A DNA stretch of 64,000 bases from Ornithodoros turicata (taxonomy: Eukaryota; Arthropoda; Arachnida; Ixodida; Argasidae): assembly GCF_037126465.1 (NCBI RefSeq), contig NC_088204.1, positions 23,070,804 to 23,134,803 on the forward strand, read 5' to 3'. A program made the position numbers and the translations under genes. A model generated the notes under the pieces. It made no database searches. It was not told the DNA's origin and saw nothing but the letters and a program-made list of their open reading frames with translations. Shown in pieces: positions 38,887 to 50,809 of this stretch (its first letter is position 1; each line of letters begins with the position of its first letter).

Positions 38887-40392
38887 CTACAGATGTCCTG
38901 TCCTTTTCCTGCTACACTGCTTCGCCAGATGGCGAAGTTCGCCGCAGCGGAGACACCTCAGTTTCCTCTCCTTGCAAGCCCGAGTGCTGTGCTCATAACA
39001 GAGACAGAAATTACATGCACGAACAAACAGAACCTCCTCAACCGTACAAGTGGCCCAACCCGTGTACAGGGACCTGAGCTGCAACAATGTACCAGCCACC
39101 TCCAGAGTCACCTCCACAATGTATCCCACCGTACGACCAGACTGAAACCTGCTTATAACTTTGCACTGGTCCTGTGTGACGGCCACATGATTCTTATAGT
39201 TGACTATCGACAAGAGGATGCCCTTGGTGATAGGCTTGGTGGTAGGCTCCACGCCCCTAATTCGCAACCTTGGGTTGAATCTCCTAGGCAGAGCCACCCT
39301 GAGCACCGAGCCCACCACCTTGTGCTCTTTGATTGCCTGTGCAACCTTCTCTAGTCCACTTTTATGCCTAGACTTGATTAAAATGCCACCCTTCCTCATT
39401 GGAACCATCACAGTGTCTGGGACGCCAAGCTCGTCCGTTTTAAACCTCCCTCTCAGCAGGTCCCTAATCTGATCATTAGTGGCCTCTGCCTTAGGGTGCA
39501 CAAAGAGGACCTAATTTTCGTCCTCTGATACCTTCGGGACCACAGGTGTCTGCCGCGCTGCCACAGCCGCATAGGGCGCAGGGGGAGCACTAATCCCTTT
39601 CTCAAGCTGCAAAATTCTGTCCTTGGCTTCTGCCAACGCTACCTCGGTCCTTTCTGCTCTGTCCTGGAGCACCCCCACTTTAACCTCGAGGCTAGTGTTC
39701 TTAAGTGTGACCTCCTCCAAGGTTTCTTTAGCATCAAAAAACAGGGTGTCATTAATGCTTTTATTTTCTTCTGCCGCGCCCAATTCCCCACGCAATTCAC
39801 TTATTTCCCTGTTTAATTGCCGAACCTCCTCGGCGGCCTCCTCCTTAGCCTGTAGTGCTACATTGCCCCTAGTCTGAAGCTCAACATTTTTCATAAGGAA
39901 TTCACTAATCAAGATTTCATACTCCAACCATATCGCTGCAAACCCCGCACGTTTATCTTTAGTCAAGGATCCCTCATAGTTTAGGTGACCAGCACATAGT
40001 TCCTTTAACCTAATCGCCAAGGCCCCTCTATCCTCAGTCAGGTCGACCTCCGGCGTAAGTGAGCCTTGACCGGGTAAACTAGGTAATGGCAGTGTTTCAA
40101 AACCTTTACTCAATTTCGTCTTAATTTTAAGTCCCTTGTCTTTCGTCAACTCCTTCTCGTCTGCCCCTACTACAGCGTCATTTTCACCCCCAGAGGTTAG
40201 GCTCTCCCATGACATACGCATGTCCACGGGTGGGCATTCCAATATCTCTTCACCATCCTGTCCATCATTCCAATGGGTCCCAGTACCTGGTGTGGCAATG
40301 CCCAGGGGGCTATGCATCAATGCCTTTTTCCGAAATGGGTCGTGGCCCGTTGAACTCATTCTTACTGGATATGCACTTGAAAACCCATACAC
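38887..40392 (-). pseudogene. R1-like LINE ORF1 (Gag-like), one in-frame stop
   Basis: The frame from 40392 encodes a Gly/Ser-rich start, then a long heptad-type helix (LQAKEEAAEEVRQLNREISE and on; likely coiled coil). A TAG separates it from the second half near 39510. The latter has an RRM-like region and two CCHC zinc knuckles (CNFCLCYEHSTRAC and CLRCGELRHLAKQC). ORF1 proteins of R1/jockey LINEs bind their RNA with such knuckles. Otherwise intact, so the copy is not old. Confidence 0.7.
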
Positions 40393-40824
40393 ATTATTGT
40401 TATTGGAGAATTAATAAATAAATTTAAAAAAATACCCTCTAGCGGCCTCGAACCTATACACGCCAACCCCCCAAAGCTAATAAGCTGATATCCTTATTCC
40501 GAAGAACAACTAAACAGATTTGTAATATACTACAACTATCCCACTTACACCCACAAATTTAATAAAAGGGGAGAGAGGAGAGAAAAAAAAACTAGTCTAA
40601 CTGGACTCGAACCCCTACTACTACCGCCTTCCCAGTCGTAAACACATACGGGAACACACCCCCATCAAAGTAGTTTGGAGAAAAACCTATAAAGACCGCA
40701 TCCAACCACGGAAATCTTTATCCCTGTATATGCTAGCAATATAGACACAGCTCCCACTCCAAAACCACGATGGCAGAGGCAGTGAAACTACCAACAGCGT
40801 ACCAGGGAAACGACATAGTTAGGC
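40393..40824. other. LINE upstream flank with B-box-like motifs
   Basis: No coding gene. On the minus strand GGGGTTCGAGTCC (near 40612) and GGTTCGAGGCC (near 40452) resemble the B-box of tRNA promoters. No complete cloverleaf could be built. They may be tRNA pseudogenes, SINE pieces or chance matches. Confidence 0.3.
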
Positions 40825-41640
40825 CTAGCGTGTCACGCTAACTTCAACTTTAATTAAATTTTCCAGGAAGTGGGTCCTTTTCGATAGGAAATTCGACGTC
40901 CAGAACGGCCAGGCAGTCTCCAGAAACCCGGAGTGACTGTCCCGTCTGTCTGTCTTTCTGTCCCCACCGTGCAATGCAGCCAGGGAGGGACAGTGTAGGG
41001 CGTTGAAAACAGGCTGGAGAAAGTCCAGGATAACGAAAGGGCGCGGGGTGCCAGTAGATCTGTCGCACCATAGTCTCGCCGTCGAACCGGGGAGCGAGAT
41101 TTCGCGAAAAGTGGTGGATGAGGAGGGGGATGAACGAAGTTCGGCGAGCCCTTGATCAGCCTGTTGTGCTTGGGTGATGCCGTCCAAATCGACCGCGGAT
41201 GGAGAGCATTAACGTCTGGCCGCGAGAACGCGTCGGCAGCTGCATTGTCTTCGCCTGCGACGTGGCGTACATCCGTCGTGAATTCCAAGATGTAGCACAT
41301 GTAACGGGTTTCACGGGGCGAGTGGTTGCCTGACGCCGATCGCAGGTCGAACATTAGAGGCTTGTGGTTTGTATACGTGGTGTGGTAATGGCGGTAGTGT
41401 CTGCATGCCAGATAGGCTGCGAGGAGCTCACGTCCGAAGGTGCTGTAGCGTGTTTCTGCTGGCGAGAGGCGCTGGGAAAAGAAACCGAGAGGTTCCAGTG
41501 GCCATCCTGACGCTGCTGCAAGACTGCACCTGCAGCAGGAGTGGAGGCGTCGACGAACAACGCCGTCTCGGCGTCAGGACGAGGATGGTGGAGCAATACA
41601 GCATCTGCATGAGGGTGACGGAACGTTGGCCGTAAGTTGA
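40825..41640 (-). pseudogene. pol: Gypsy RNase H and integrase start
   Basis: ALFVDASTPAAGAVLQQ carries the first catalytic Asp of RNase H. Frame-shifted pieces include RQQKHATA, TRYMCYILEFTTDVRHVAG and DNAAADAFSRPDVNAL (end of RNase H). The region after MDGITQAQQADQGLAEL opens the integrase but loses frame before the zinc-binding His/Cys and the DDE core. It follows protease almost directly, with the whole reverse transcriptase missing. Confidence 0.7.
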
Positions 41641-41646
41641 TAAGCT

Positions 41647-42604
41647 CTACTTGTTGACGGCCTGCAAAGCCGAGTAGACGCCGGTGGCGTTTCTCTGCGG
41701 GGTAGGTGGAACAACGCTGACGTCAGCCCCGGTATCCACTAGGAAGCGACAGCCGGACACGGGGTCCGTGATCCAGAAGAGCCGGCTGTTGTCGCCCCCA
41801 GCCATGCCAGCCGTTAATGGTTGGGGGAGCGCTTCCCGCTCACGAGCAAGGGGCCTGGCAGTTTCTTGCGGCGTCGCCGAATTTACGATGGTACCAGCAG
41901 AACTGGTGCTGAGAGGGCGAAGGAGACCGGTAACGGGATGGTGAGCAGCGACGGCAAAAGGAGTGCCGCAGGGAACGCGGTCGCTGGGCGGGAATGGCGG
42001 CCACCCCGTTCGCCAGGACCACCACAGTCTGCAGTTGCTGGAGTGACGTGCTGATGGCATTGATGGCAATGTCCACAGGTGGAGGGGAGCTGCGGGGAAC
42101 AAGAGCGGCAACGGCGCCTGCCGGTGGGAGGCCAGCGAAATCCAGAATTCGGTCCGCCATCTTCGCCATGTCATCCAGGCGGGAATATTCGCCGGCTGCC
42201 AAGATCATGCGTACATTGTGGGGTAAACGTTGTAAGAAAAGTTCGCGTAGTATTGAATCGTCCGTGGTAGGGTTGCCAGCGAGGTCGCGCATACGGCGTA
42301 GTAGCTGTGTGGACCGCCGATCGCCGAGCTCTTCACTGTTGAGAAGCTGCTGCAAACGACGCTCCTCAGAAGCAGACGTACGGCGAATCAACTTGTCCCT
42401 TAAGGTGTCATAGGGCAACTCCGCATGAGGATGGATGATTAGATGGCGGACTTCCGCCGCAGCTTCGGGAGGAAGGTTTGCGATGGCGTAGCCAAACCTT
42501 GATGTCTGAGATGTGATGTGACGTCCGTTGAAGAGAACCTCCGCCTGCGCGAACCACAGCTGAGGGTCTGAGATGGAGAAAGGCTGCAGGCGGAGCGGTG
42601 CCAC
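41647..42604 (-). pseudogene. gag: Gypsy Gag and protease
   Basis: From MAPLRLQPFSISDPQLWFAQ at 42604 the Gag reads LPPEAAAEVRHLI, PYDTLRDKLIRRTSASEERRLQQLL, GDRRSTQLLRRMRDL and SILRELFLQRLPHNVRMILA. This is the DUF7041-like Gag of arthropod Gypsy elements. A knuckle-like CWYHRKFGDAARNCQAPC closes it. A frameshift leads into the protease with FLVDTGADVSVVP, the Asp-Thr-Gly active site. Gag itself is open over 250 codons. The decayed Gag at 9-11 kb belongs to the same family. Confidence 0.8.
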
Positions 42605-42714
42605 AGAAGCTTCAAGCGGTGGAAGTGGCGGTGGCCGGTTGGGAGGCGAAGGGATGGTGGAGTGTGGTCACCGTTCATGATGGTGGAACGTTGGAACGCT
42701 CGTCTGGGTCACCA

Positions 42715-42935
42715 GTTGTAGAGCGAGAAAAGAGGCGACCAGGCTGTACTGAGGTTGATGGGTTTATTGGGTGTAATTTAAAACGAAAGCTCGGGTCGCG
42801 CGCAACCGATGGTGATGCTGGTGATGACGCTGGTGCTACACCTCGTATCTTTGGATGCTTTGGTCAGAGAAGCAAAGACAAGATCCAAACACAGTGTTTG
42901 CAGATGACTACACAGGACATTGATGACATTTAAAA
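42715..42935 (-). mobile_element. 5' LTR and primer-binding site of the Gypsy element
   Basis: On the minus strand AATAAACCCATC (polyadenylation-type signal) is followed about 50 bases later by a CTACA end and TGGTGACCC, a frequent Gypsy primer-binding site, just before the Gag start region. The upstream LTR limit is a guess because no 3' LTR was found for comparison. Confidence 0.5.
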
Positions 42936-43321
42936 AAATACTAGGGGCTGTCGGGTGTAATATTTCTCACGCACAATGAGTGTTCCCTGACGAACATACA
43001 TTGTGATTGCCATTGAATTTTATGACACTCGAAAATCGGTAGAGCTGAGCTCTAAAGGAGCATGGAAGTGACGTTTAACATGGCTCAAAACCCTGCTTCA
43101 TCTGCGAAGCTGTCCACCAGAAGTCAACATGCAAAATATTTTCACTCTGCGGCGTATTGTCACTGCGCAATAAAATTTACAAAAGACAGTCGGAAAAAGC
43201 AGTCGCGGACGAGAGACACGAGCCCCGCGTGACATAGAAACTGCTCAGTGCCTTTTTTATTTGTTTTTCTTCTCGGATCACGCGCCACTTAATTATACAT
43301 GCAGAGCTGTGTCGTTGGACG
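42936..43321. other. No gene recognised
   Basis: Nothing recognisable on either strand. Confidence 0.4.
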
Positions 43322-43663
43322 TTACTGGTCACGTGCCGGAGCCCGTGATACGTCACGACGTCTTCTCGTTCGCCGATGCGCTCTTTGCATGTGGAGAGGG
43401 TTTTTAAAAGATGTGCGGAACAGAGCCCTGCGCGTGCTCTGTAGGTCACCTACGCTCGTCGTTCTTTCGCAGGAGCTCATTTTATTCGTTGCAGAAGACG
43501 TCGCAGTGAAAAACAAAAAAATATTTCGGTGGTCACTTCCATGCTGCTTTAAGATGCATACCACATATGCACGGTTCAAGGCAGGGTACTCCATGAGGAC
43601 ATCCCGCAGTGATGGTGATGCGTCCCTTATCCACTGCCGTCGTTGCCCAAATGTGCTTCTCAT
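43322..43663 (-). pseudogene. Conserved unknown protein fragment
   Basis: RRQWIRDASPSLRDVLMEYP followed by ALNRAYVVCILKQ resembles a block I recall from multi-copy uncharacterised arthropod and fish proteins, possibly the same family as 35241-35455. Only this block is recognisable. Confidence 0.3.
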
Positions 43664-43800
43664 CAGCTGCTCAATATTGGGCTCCGCTACACTGCTGAGA
43701 GTGCATTTCGTTGCTGGATGTTTTCCCGCCGGATCAGGCAGGGTGGTCCGGTCGACCTCTCCACTTTTTTTCTTTCAAACATATATTAAAGCGCTCGTCC

Positions 43801-44991
43801 CTAGGAGGCATATTGACACTGAAAGTAGTTGAAAATGATGCTTTTCATGGCCGTCAAATTGTCTGGGTTGCTTCGTATAGCAATGCCGTAGTAGTTCTGA
43901 AGCCTGTCGATGATGGAGTCTGTTAGCTTCCCTTTTCCTCCTAGTCCAGACATTGTTTTCTTCAATTTACGAAGTCTCGTTCCAACCCTCTTCTGAACGC
44001 GGCCAATGCACTCCAGCTTCTTCACAGTGTCCTAAATGCCCTTTACCTTTAGGAAACTCTTTGAATCCCCATCCCCGTATAGTATTCACTGTACAGCAGT
44101 CCTCGATTCTGAACTGACCGTTCAAATATTCAGTACACACCTTCGGGTTCCATGTTTGGTGCAGAACCTTTATAGTTGGATGAGCACGCATGATCTTTCA
44201 GCACTAGGTAGTCCACTGAGTTTCTGCATTTTTTCCATCTTTTGGTACACCTTGCAGAATAATGACACGGCCTCAACATCCAGCACCTTTCCTGTTTCAA
44301 TTGATATGACACTAACACAGCCATTCAGTGAACTGTAGCCTCTCTTCTGTGAAGTTCCGTCAACACAGACACCACGTTTTGCTACACTGTCCTCCTCAAC
44401 CTCCCTCATAGATTTCACAGCTTCACAAGCCGTCATCATGTATTCTTCCGCTACCTGTATTGCTGCGGCTTTCAGCTTCTTCGCATGTGATGCGTATGAC
44501 TTTTTCCTCAGCGGTGGTGGCATGTTCATAGTTGCGCAAAAGCGCCTTGCCCCACTTCTGCCCTTACCGATATGCCCTTACCATTGTATAGACAAATCGC
44601 GTGTTGACGTCAGCAGCCTTTCCACTTTTTGTAGATGTCATAAAAGTGGTTTCCTCGGCACAGTGCCTACATGTGAGGCACATTTTCGAGGACAGTCCTT
44701 CCATATTGGCTTCGGTAAGTTCAAGACCAATTCCACTGCAACTCGCACATGCCAACGCTTGAAATACATTCTCCAAAAGCGTGACATCAAGCAAGCGGAA
44801 CCTACTTTTGGCTTCAATGGCTTCCGTGTGGTGAAGATCCTGGATTCAGGCCCGTAGCTCGCAGCCTTGTACAGAGCCAGCTTACTCGACGCACTCCTCC
44901 GTTGACAATCGTCGTACTGGTCACCGGTTCTGGACCTCCTTCGGTGAACCTTGCAGACCGCTGCTCTAAGATTTGCTGCAACCCACCTCAA
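43801..44991 (-). pseudogene. Mutator-like (Kolobok-type) transposase relic
   Basis: Minus-strand order: SYGPESRIFTTRKPLKPKVG, then CASCSGIGLELTEANMEGLS and CLTCRHC (zinc-like), then DVNTRFVYTMV. Next come NMPPPLRKKSYASHAKKLK and CVDGTSQKRGYSSLNGCVSV with the first catalytic Asp. Later pieces are GSAPNMEPEGVY, LECIGRVQKRVGTRLRKLKK and LQNYYGIAIRSN. This series is the Mutator-like transposase domain common in arthropods. Frames change at least four times. It may pair with the THAP remnant at 4.6-5.4 kb as the same superfamily, which is an inference. Confidence 0.7.
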
Positions 44992-44999
44992 CGCTTTGA

Positions 45000-46629
45000 T
45001 GAGATAAGGTTGAGTGACTCATTGCAGTCCCTACTTGCAGACTCGCACCACTGTCCAACGTTGCTCCGAGCTAGTCAACGACGAACATCCTGTCGACTGC
45101 GCCAGTAGATTTTCACCCCAGCCGATGGTATTTACCGGGAAGATATGTTCGGTGTTCGTCCTTGCCTTTGACGGCGGTGCAGGGAGCAGACGTGAACTAA
45201 AGGTACACTATATACAAGTTTTATTTACACCTAGGAGACCAGTCTCCATTTCGAGTGGCAAATCCTGAGGGCCCGACCGGTCCAGTTTTCTTTTTCGCGA
45301 CACACCGGTTCGAGGTCACGTTACAGACCCCTCCCACACAACCACAGGATCCCCCGCTGTTACCAGCCGACCCATTTCGGGGAATAAGCCTCCCCCCCCT
45401 TTTATTTCTTTTTCTACGAAGGTGACACAGAGAGTTTTTTCTTCTGCCCCATTGTTCCAAGGGTAACCTATCACCAGGCCAGAAACAACACAGATGTTCG
45501 TGAGTTATCGAGCAGTGGGAATGGCGACAACCTAACAGCCACCTTTTCCCACTGCTCGCGAACGAGAGTGGCGTTGAGTCGCCGCTAAAACAGACCACTC
45601 CAAGATTCGTCAGAAGTCCACAATGTTTGTTGGAGGCGATGACTTCACAGATACCCTGCTTTGAGTAGTTTATCTACTTCACATTGGAAGCTGATTTCCA
45701 TCTGGGCAGGCTCTCGGGAGAGATATCTCGAGCAGTGGTTCTTGCTTCACTAGAGTAGAAGAGGTCCTTGGCGTCACAACAGAGTTTCCGCATACTGCAT
45801 GATAGGAACTCTGCGGTGTTTCTAATGTGTATTAATAATTACTGAAAGCTACATTGCTAGCAAGCATGCATAGCTAGAATGTCAACTTCGGTAGGAGGCA
45901 GTGACTAGTCATAAAAGGCAGATATTCAGTTTATCTTTATTTCTCTGGACTGCATTGATGAGAGAGCGTTCTTTATTTGGACGGAACCTTTGTCAAATTT
46001 AGAACACACGTATCCTTAAAAAGAAAAGCAGAAGCCACACATGTAACAACTCAATTTCAGTCAGTAAATGGGACGAGGATTATTACTGAAAATCGTTATT
46101 ATTTGGAATACAGAGGCTGACAGATATTTCGGAGACCTATTTCTGGACGTCGATATTTCATGCTCGCTTTGTCAGGATTAGCTTATTTTTTGCAACATCC
46201 TGCGAGTAATCCCCTTTTTGGCCGCTCTGAATGTTGTCGATAAAGGCTGTTTTTAAAGTATATTTTTCCTACTGACTAACAATTGCGACAGATTCGTTGC
46301 CTGTGGAAGACTAAAGCGCAAAACTCTGACATGCAAAAATGGCAGTTATTAAATCCCTTACCGATAACTGGTTTAGTGTTTAGTACTTCGTGGCACAAGG
46401 GGATACGTGTCAGGTTGGGCTGAACAAAAGTCTAATGCCGTCTGCCCCGTGACACGAAACATACGCAAAGAATACGACTAGCAGAGGTGGCACGATCTAT
46501 GAAAATTCTGTTTAAGAACTGTGCCTGAGAACAGGCTTTCTAGCAGTGGCATCAACACAGTGCATGTGCCCCAGGTAAAAAAATTATGTGCTGTATTTAC
46601 ATCTTAACTCGATCACAGATCAGCGGCAG
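45000..46629. other. No gene recognised
   Basis: A minus-strand frame at 45598-45221 is long but low in motif content and rich in Gly/Arg/Cys, so I do not call it. The rest is AT-rich with short frames. Confidence 0.45.
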
Positions 46630-46917
46630 TTAACATATACCTATGATAGCATTCACACTGGTCGGATCCGGTGCTTCCTTAGCTCGAATGTCCTTCCGCT
46701 CATTGCTGCCTCTTCCAAAGAGGGATCCCCTGCGAGGCTCATCCAGTATGAAGAGGAGCATCAGCATGTTCTGTGCAAACGTTGCTGGTGCCCCACGACA
46801 GCGTGCATGAAGTCGGTCTAGTGTTGCGTTTTCCACAACAACTCTTTCACCGATGTTTACTGCATGCACATTTAGTGGTAGGAAGTTGGCACAAGAGGAA
46901 TCTCGTGAAAGAAACAA
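46630..46917 (-). pseudogene. BEN-domain fragment
   Basis: The frame reads VNIGERVVVENATLDRL, then CRGAPATFAQNMLMLLFILD and SLFGRGSN, KEAPDPTSVNAIIG. Its spacing follows the BEN domain, a DNA-binding module of chromatin proteins that also occurs in viral and transposon proteins. About 85 residues cover almost the whole domain. No neighbouring exon or splice site was placed with confidence, so it could be a single exon of a host gene or a fragment in a mobile element. Confidence 0.6.
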
Positions 46918-48415
46918 ACGCAGAGGAAGGAAGCCGATGGTTCGAACAGAAGCTGTTCCACTCTCGTCATCAGGATTGTATTTAAAAAGGCTGGTAGACG
47001 ATGCGGTAGAAAAGCAGTGTGCACATGGAAACAGCCGAAGCAGGAGCGGACAAGCTCAGATCCTGAGAAGACTTTGGTGAGTAAAAGGATGGTAGCAGTG
47101 TGCGAGAAGGAGTTCACAAAGAGGTGACTCGAAGGACATCTGAGATTAAAGGTGCATATTGATAGAGGTCATGTCGTGCAAAAGTTTGAAAGCATGGACG
47201 TCGACAAACTGCATGAAACATGTGTTCGCTTTCGATCCTTCTCTTTCGTCAGCAGTAGGCACTTGCACACACTGTTTTTGCAGTGTCTGAGAAATTAGGA
47301 ACAAAAACATCGACGTGCAATATCTTGCCCGCAGAGGCTCAGGAGGCACAACACGTTTTACTATAGGCGAATTGTTGTAGCTGCCTTGGTCGTCATCTAC
47401 AGTGTGGATGTGAAATTGCACCAACGAAGGTCCTTCACCTTGTTTCAGTAACATTCTAAAACTCCCCGAAAACTATTGAACGCCAGCGAACTAGCTGTTC
47501 GAATACTGTTCGAGCAGCATTACCTATTGGATACAAATACAAAGGTTAGAACATTCACATAGCTAAGGCGTGGCATTGAAATCGGGCTAATAATGGCTGC
47601 AGTAAAAAATTCAGCAGGGACATTAGAGGTTGCCTTTCATCGCCTTGCAAATCAAATTATTATACTTAATTTCATGTATGATGCTGTCAGACTGACTGAC
47701 TTCACGAAAACTGCATTTTGTGAGAACCATCTGGATGACTACAGTGAGAGCTATGATCACACTACGGTGTAATCATAGCTCTGATTGATAGACCCGCAAA
47801 ACACGCATCTGTGTTTTCTAGAGATGTATACTGTTCATCTGTACATAATAATCGTAACCATTATTGGAATGAAATGAACAGACTTCAGACACAACCGTGT
47901 CGGCTAACTATTTTTACTTCACTTCAGGCTTTTTCGTGTATACATGCCGTATTCAGCTTTCGTCACTAATCATTACCACCACACGCTGGCCGAACATATT
48001 TAAGAAAGCAATATAATCAGGCAAATAGGAAGAAGGTGGAACTCCACACATGCGGAACGATGTTCAACTATGTGTAACAGAGATAAATACGTCACAGGAT
48101 TCGATCCCTTTCAAAACAGTTGGGTAGATCGAAGAGATAGCAAGTCTCCCCCAGGTCGAAAAACACGCACACACAACCAAAAGAGTCCAGCGCAGTCAAC
48201 AAGGGCTCAACACACTCAGCAGACAATCAGCAACCACTCAAGCACCCAACCACTCAACCAATCGGCATTCACATCTCATCACTGGAACCCGCCCGGATCG
48301 CAGCACTCTTGTTCCCGCTTCTGTTGCATCAACAGCCACAAGCACAAGCCGTATGCCCACCCGTCCACCATTTAGAGCTGTCATCATTCTCCTCTTCGTG
48401 GTATCGACGCGAACC
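46918..48415. other. No gene recognised
   Basis: A 102-codon minus frame at 47454-47146 has no motif. The rest has short frames and a hairpin at 47747-47782. Confidence 0.4.
47747..47782. repeat. Hairpin with TACG tetraloop
   Basis: AGAGCTATGAT (47747-47757) pairs with ATCATAGCTCT (47772-47782). After one mismatch ACAC pairs with GTGT around TACG. The closing C(TACG)G matches the very stable UNCG class of RNA tetraloops, though the same shape can arise by chance in DNA. Confidence 0.55.
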
Positions 48416-48479
48416 TCAACCGCATGCACCGCTCCGCGTCTGAGGGGGGGAGTGATGGGGCGGCCCGTGGACGACGATG

Positions 48480-48910
48480 ACGACGTGCCTCTGCTGCCAC
48501 GCGCTATACGGCACCATCCTAGCTTGAGGCCACGACCATCTGCCCTCTATCAGCTGGTTTCCTGGTTCAAAACAGGCGTGGTAATTTGTAACACTGATGG
48601 CTGTTCGTGGTATTCTTTCTCGGCCGAAATCACGGGAGCATAGCTGACGAGGGGGAAATGCATCCTCGGATAAGGCGTCAGGCTGGTTTGGAATTCTGAT
48701 AGGTCTACATTGTCGTCCCCCTTGAACCGCAGGAACGAAGTGATCGAAGAGAGAACCAGTCCAAGAGAGCCTGTTCAGATTGGTGTAGCCGAGACAGTTG
48801 ATGTCCAAGTTGTTTTTGGATATGCCGTAGATAGCGTCGTTGTCCACCATGAATGTGCTGTCAAAGTTCGCCAGAGTTGCGTGGGTGGTGAGGACAGGAC
48901 TTTCCATCAT
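48480..48910 (-). pseudogene. Alpha-tubulin processed pseudogene fragment
   Basis: The frame gives VLTTHATLANFDSTFMVDN, DAIYGISKNNLDI, YTNLNRL and later [10 protein letters not shown]. These match residues about 190-300 of alpha-tubulin (hallmark TNLNRL and NACFEP-NQ). Sequence between drifts in frame (LFDHFVPAV, then scrambled), and both ends are cut. No intron interrupts it, as expected for a retrocopy. Confidence 0.75.
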
Positions 48911-49299
48911 CGCCGATCAGAAAGGGCATCGATTGCTTTGTTGATAATTCTGCAAACAGACAACGTAGGATCGTATCTAAAGCCAAGTACAATTTGTAGG
49001 CGCTGATTTGCTCCTGGGCTTCAGCTACTTCGGCTCTTGCTTGTGAGTTCAAACTCTGCTACTGTGCACAAGCAGCTCAATTCTTGGAACATACTGACAT
49101 ACAGTAAAGTCTAAACAGCAAGGTAGGGTTGCATCAACATGAAACGTCTTACGGTATGATTCTTGTATCCAAAAGCGAGAGACCACACAAAGTTCACAAA
49201 TAATAACAGACAGACACACAATTGTATATGCGGAGTTGTTCATTCTGTTTCTATGTTCTTTTGTGGCAGACGAAAGCGCCGGTACACTCTTGTGGGTGG

Positions 49300-49906
49300 T
49301 CTGTTGTCTTATTCTCTTCATGGTGCATCCTAGCACGGGCTTTTTGTTGTACTTACTGAGGTGTTGCCATACCCATAACAAAAACTGGCGGTAAGAGGTG
49401 AAGCGGTACTGCCTGTAAGGGGGTGGGGGCAAAAATATATTGGAATCATCAATGGAAATCTGCACTAGACAGGAGGGGGAAGCCTTTAAAATGCACCATA
49501 CTGCGATACTGACGACAACAAAAAATAAATAAATAAATAAAATAAAGGTGTCCATGTGGTTTCTAAATACAATAAACTCCAAATTCCAAATAGGCGGGAA
49601 CGGTATCGGTACCCTGCACATAACAAATAAGTAACTGGATCAGCAATGAGATGTGAACTTTATTATTATTCTTAGTAGTAGTAGTAGTAATATTGCAAAC
49701 CACGCTTCCAAGGGTTGTTGAATGTTGTATGTTCCCGCTCTCCCGGTCTTCACTTTATGCTGACGCAGGTCCCGATTGGCGACTCCTAACGTTACCTCGT
49801 TGGGGCAAACGCTTTCGAATTCGTGATGAACCGTTATGGATCTGTTGCCATTTTCTTCTATCATTTCCGCTATTCCTGAGTACTCCACGCAGCACGCGGA
49901 CTCCAT
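49300..49906 (-). pseudogene. P2X7-like ballast-domain fragment, split
   Basis: ITVHHEFESVCPNEVTLGVA (49.83 kb) and RQYRFTSYRQFLLWVWQHLS (49.41 kb) resemble two blocks of the P2X7 C-terminal zinc-binding domain, which is widespread in arthropod proteins. Between them about 300 bp with no match are inserted, including TAG and AAT simple repeats. A VLGCTMKRIRQ segment ends the second block. No channel domain is seen. Confidence 0.45.
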
Positions 49907-49909
49907 TGA

Positions 49910-50800
49910 CGCCCATGTCTATAGATCATCCGCATTGGCACCCAAATTTATTCTGATCATTATGACGCAAGTTCTACGACAGAACATGACTTCAGTAGAA
50001 AGAGCATCGCTCGTTGTAGAAATTTGGAAAGCGTCACTTACCAATCTGTGTTGTCTACACTGTCCGCATGGTCCACTCTGTCATTCACTGAATTCCACGT
50101 TGATTCGGTGTTTATGGCAGAGTTGTTCTTTTTTTTTTTTTTTTTAGATGGCGCAAGTGCTCTTTAAGATGCTCAACTCGACGTTGGTGAATGCCATGAG
50201 AGGCGACATGTCAGCGAGGGAGATACCGAAATCACGCTAGACGATAATGAGACAGGGTCTCGCCGTGTCAGAAACAAATGGAGCACTCCGTGCCACAGCT
50301 GATCGCAACAGTGCCACCTAATTGGCCGAGAGGCCCAAACGTCACCGCGCGACAGGTGCTGAATCGAAGCTCCGATGCGTCGTCAGGGCTCTACGTAACG
50401 AAATGACGTGCGGGAGGAATGGTAACGCCTAGAGTTGCTTGATGGGCTTGTTGGGACATGACTTGTTGTCCCTGTTTAGACTGCTCCTTGTTCTCCGAGA
50501 GAATGGTAGCGCGCCTTACTCAAGATTGATTGCGTTATTTGTCAGTCTGTGAGCGAGTTGGGGTTTAATCAGTTGGATATTGAGATACTGTGAGCTCTCT
50601 ATTTTCATGGGGTTTCATGGGCAATGGGGTAGAGTATCGCCCCTTGCGATGAAACTCCCCATTTATCACCTCACAATCAAGTTGTTGTTGTCGGGGTGCT
50701 GTCGGTAGCTATTATTGGGCGAGCTGTTTAATGCCCTTTTAAAGACGACAGTACCTCCACCTCTATCCACAGGTCCAGTTATGATATTACACTCTAAAAT
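49910..50800. other. No gene recognised
   Basis: A T-run at 50128-50146. GGGGTTTCATGGGCA at about 50609 and TTGCGATGAAACTCCCC at about 50656 form an imperfect hairpin. No gene. Confidence 0.4.
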
Positions 50801-50809
50801 CTGTACCTC

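Noticed and set aside
45221..45598. 125-codon minus frame
   Set aside because: Low-complexity Gly/Arg/Cys composition and no motif or start context.
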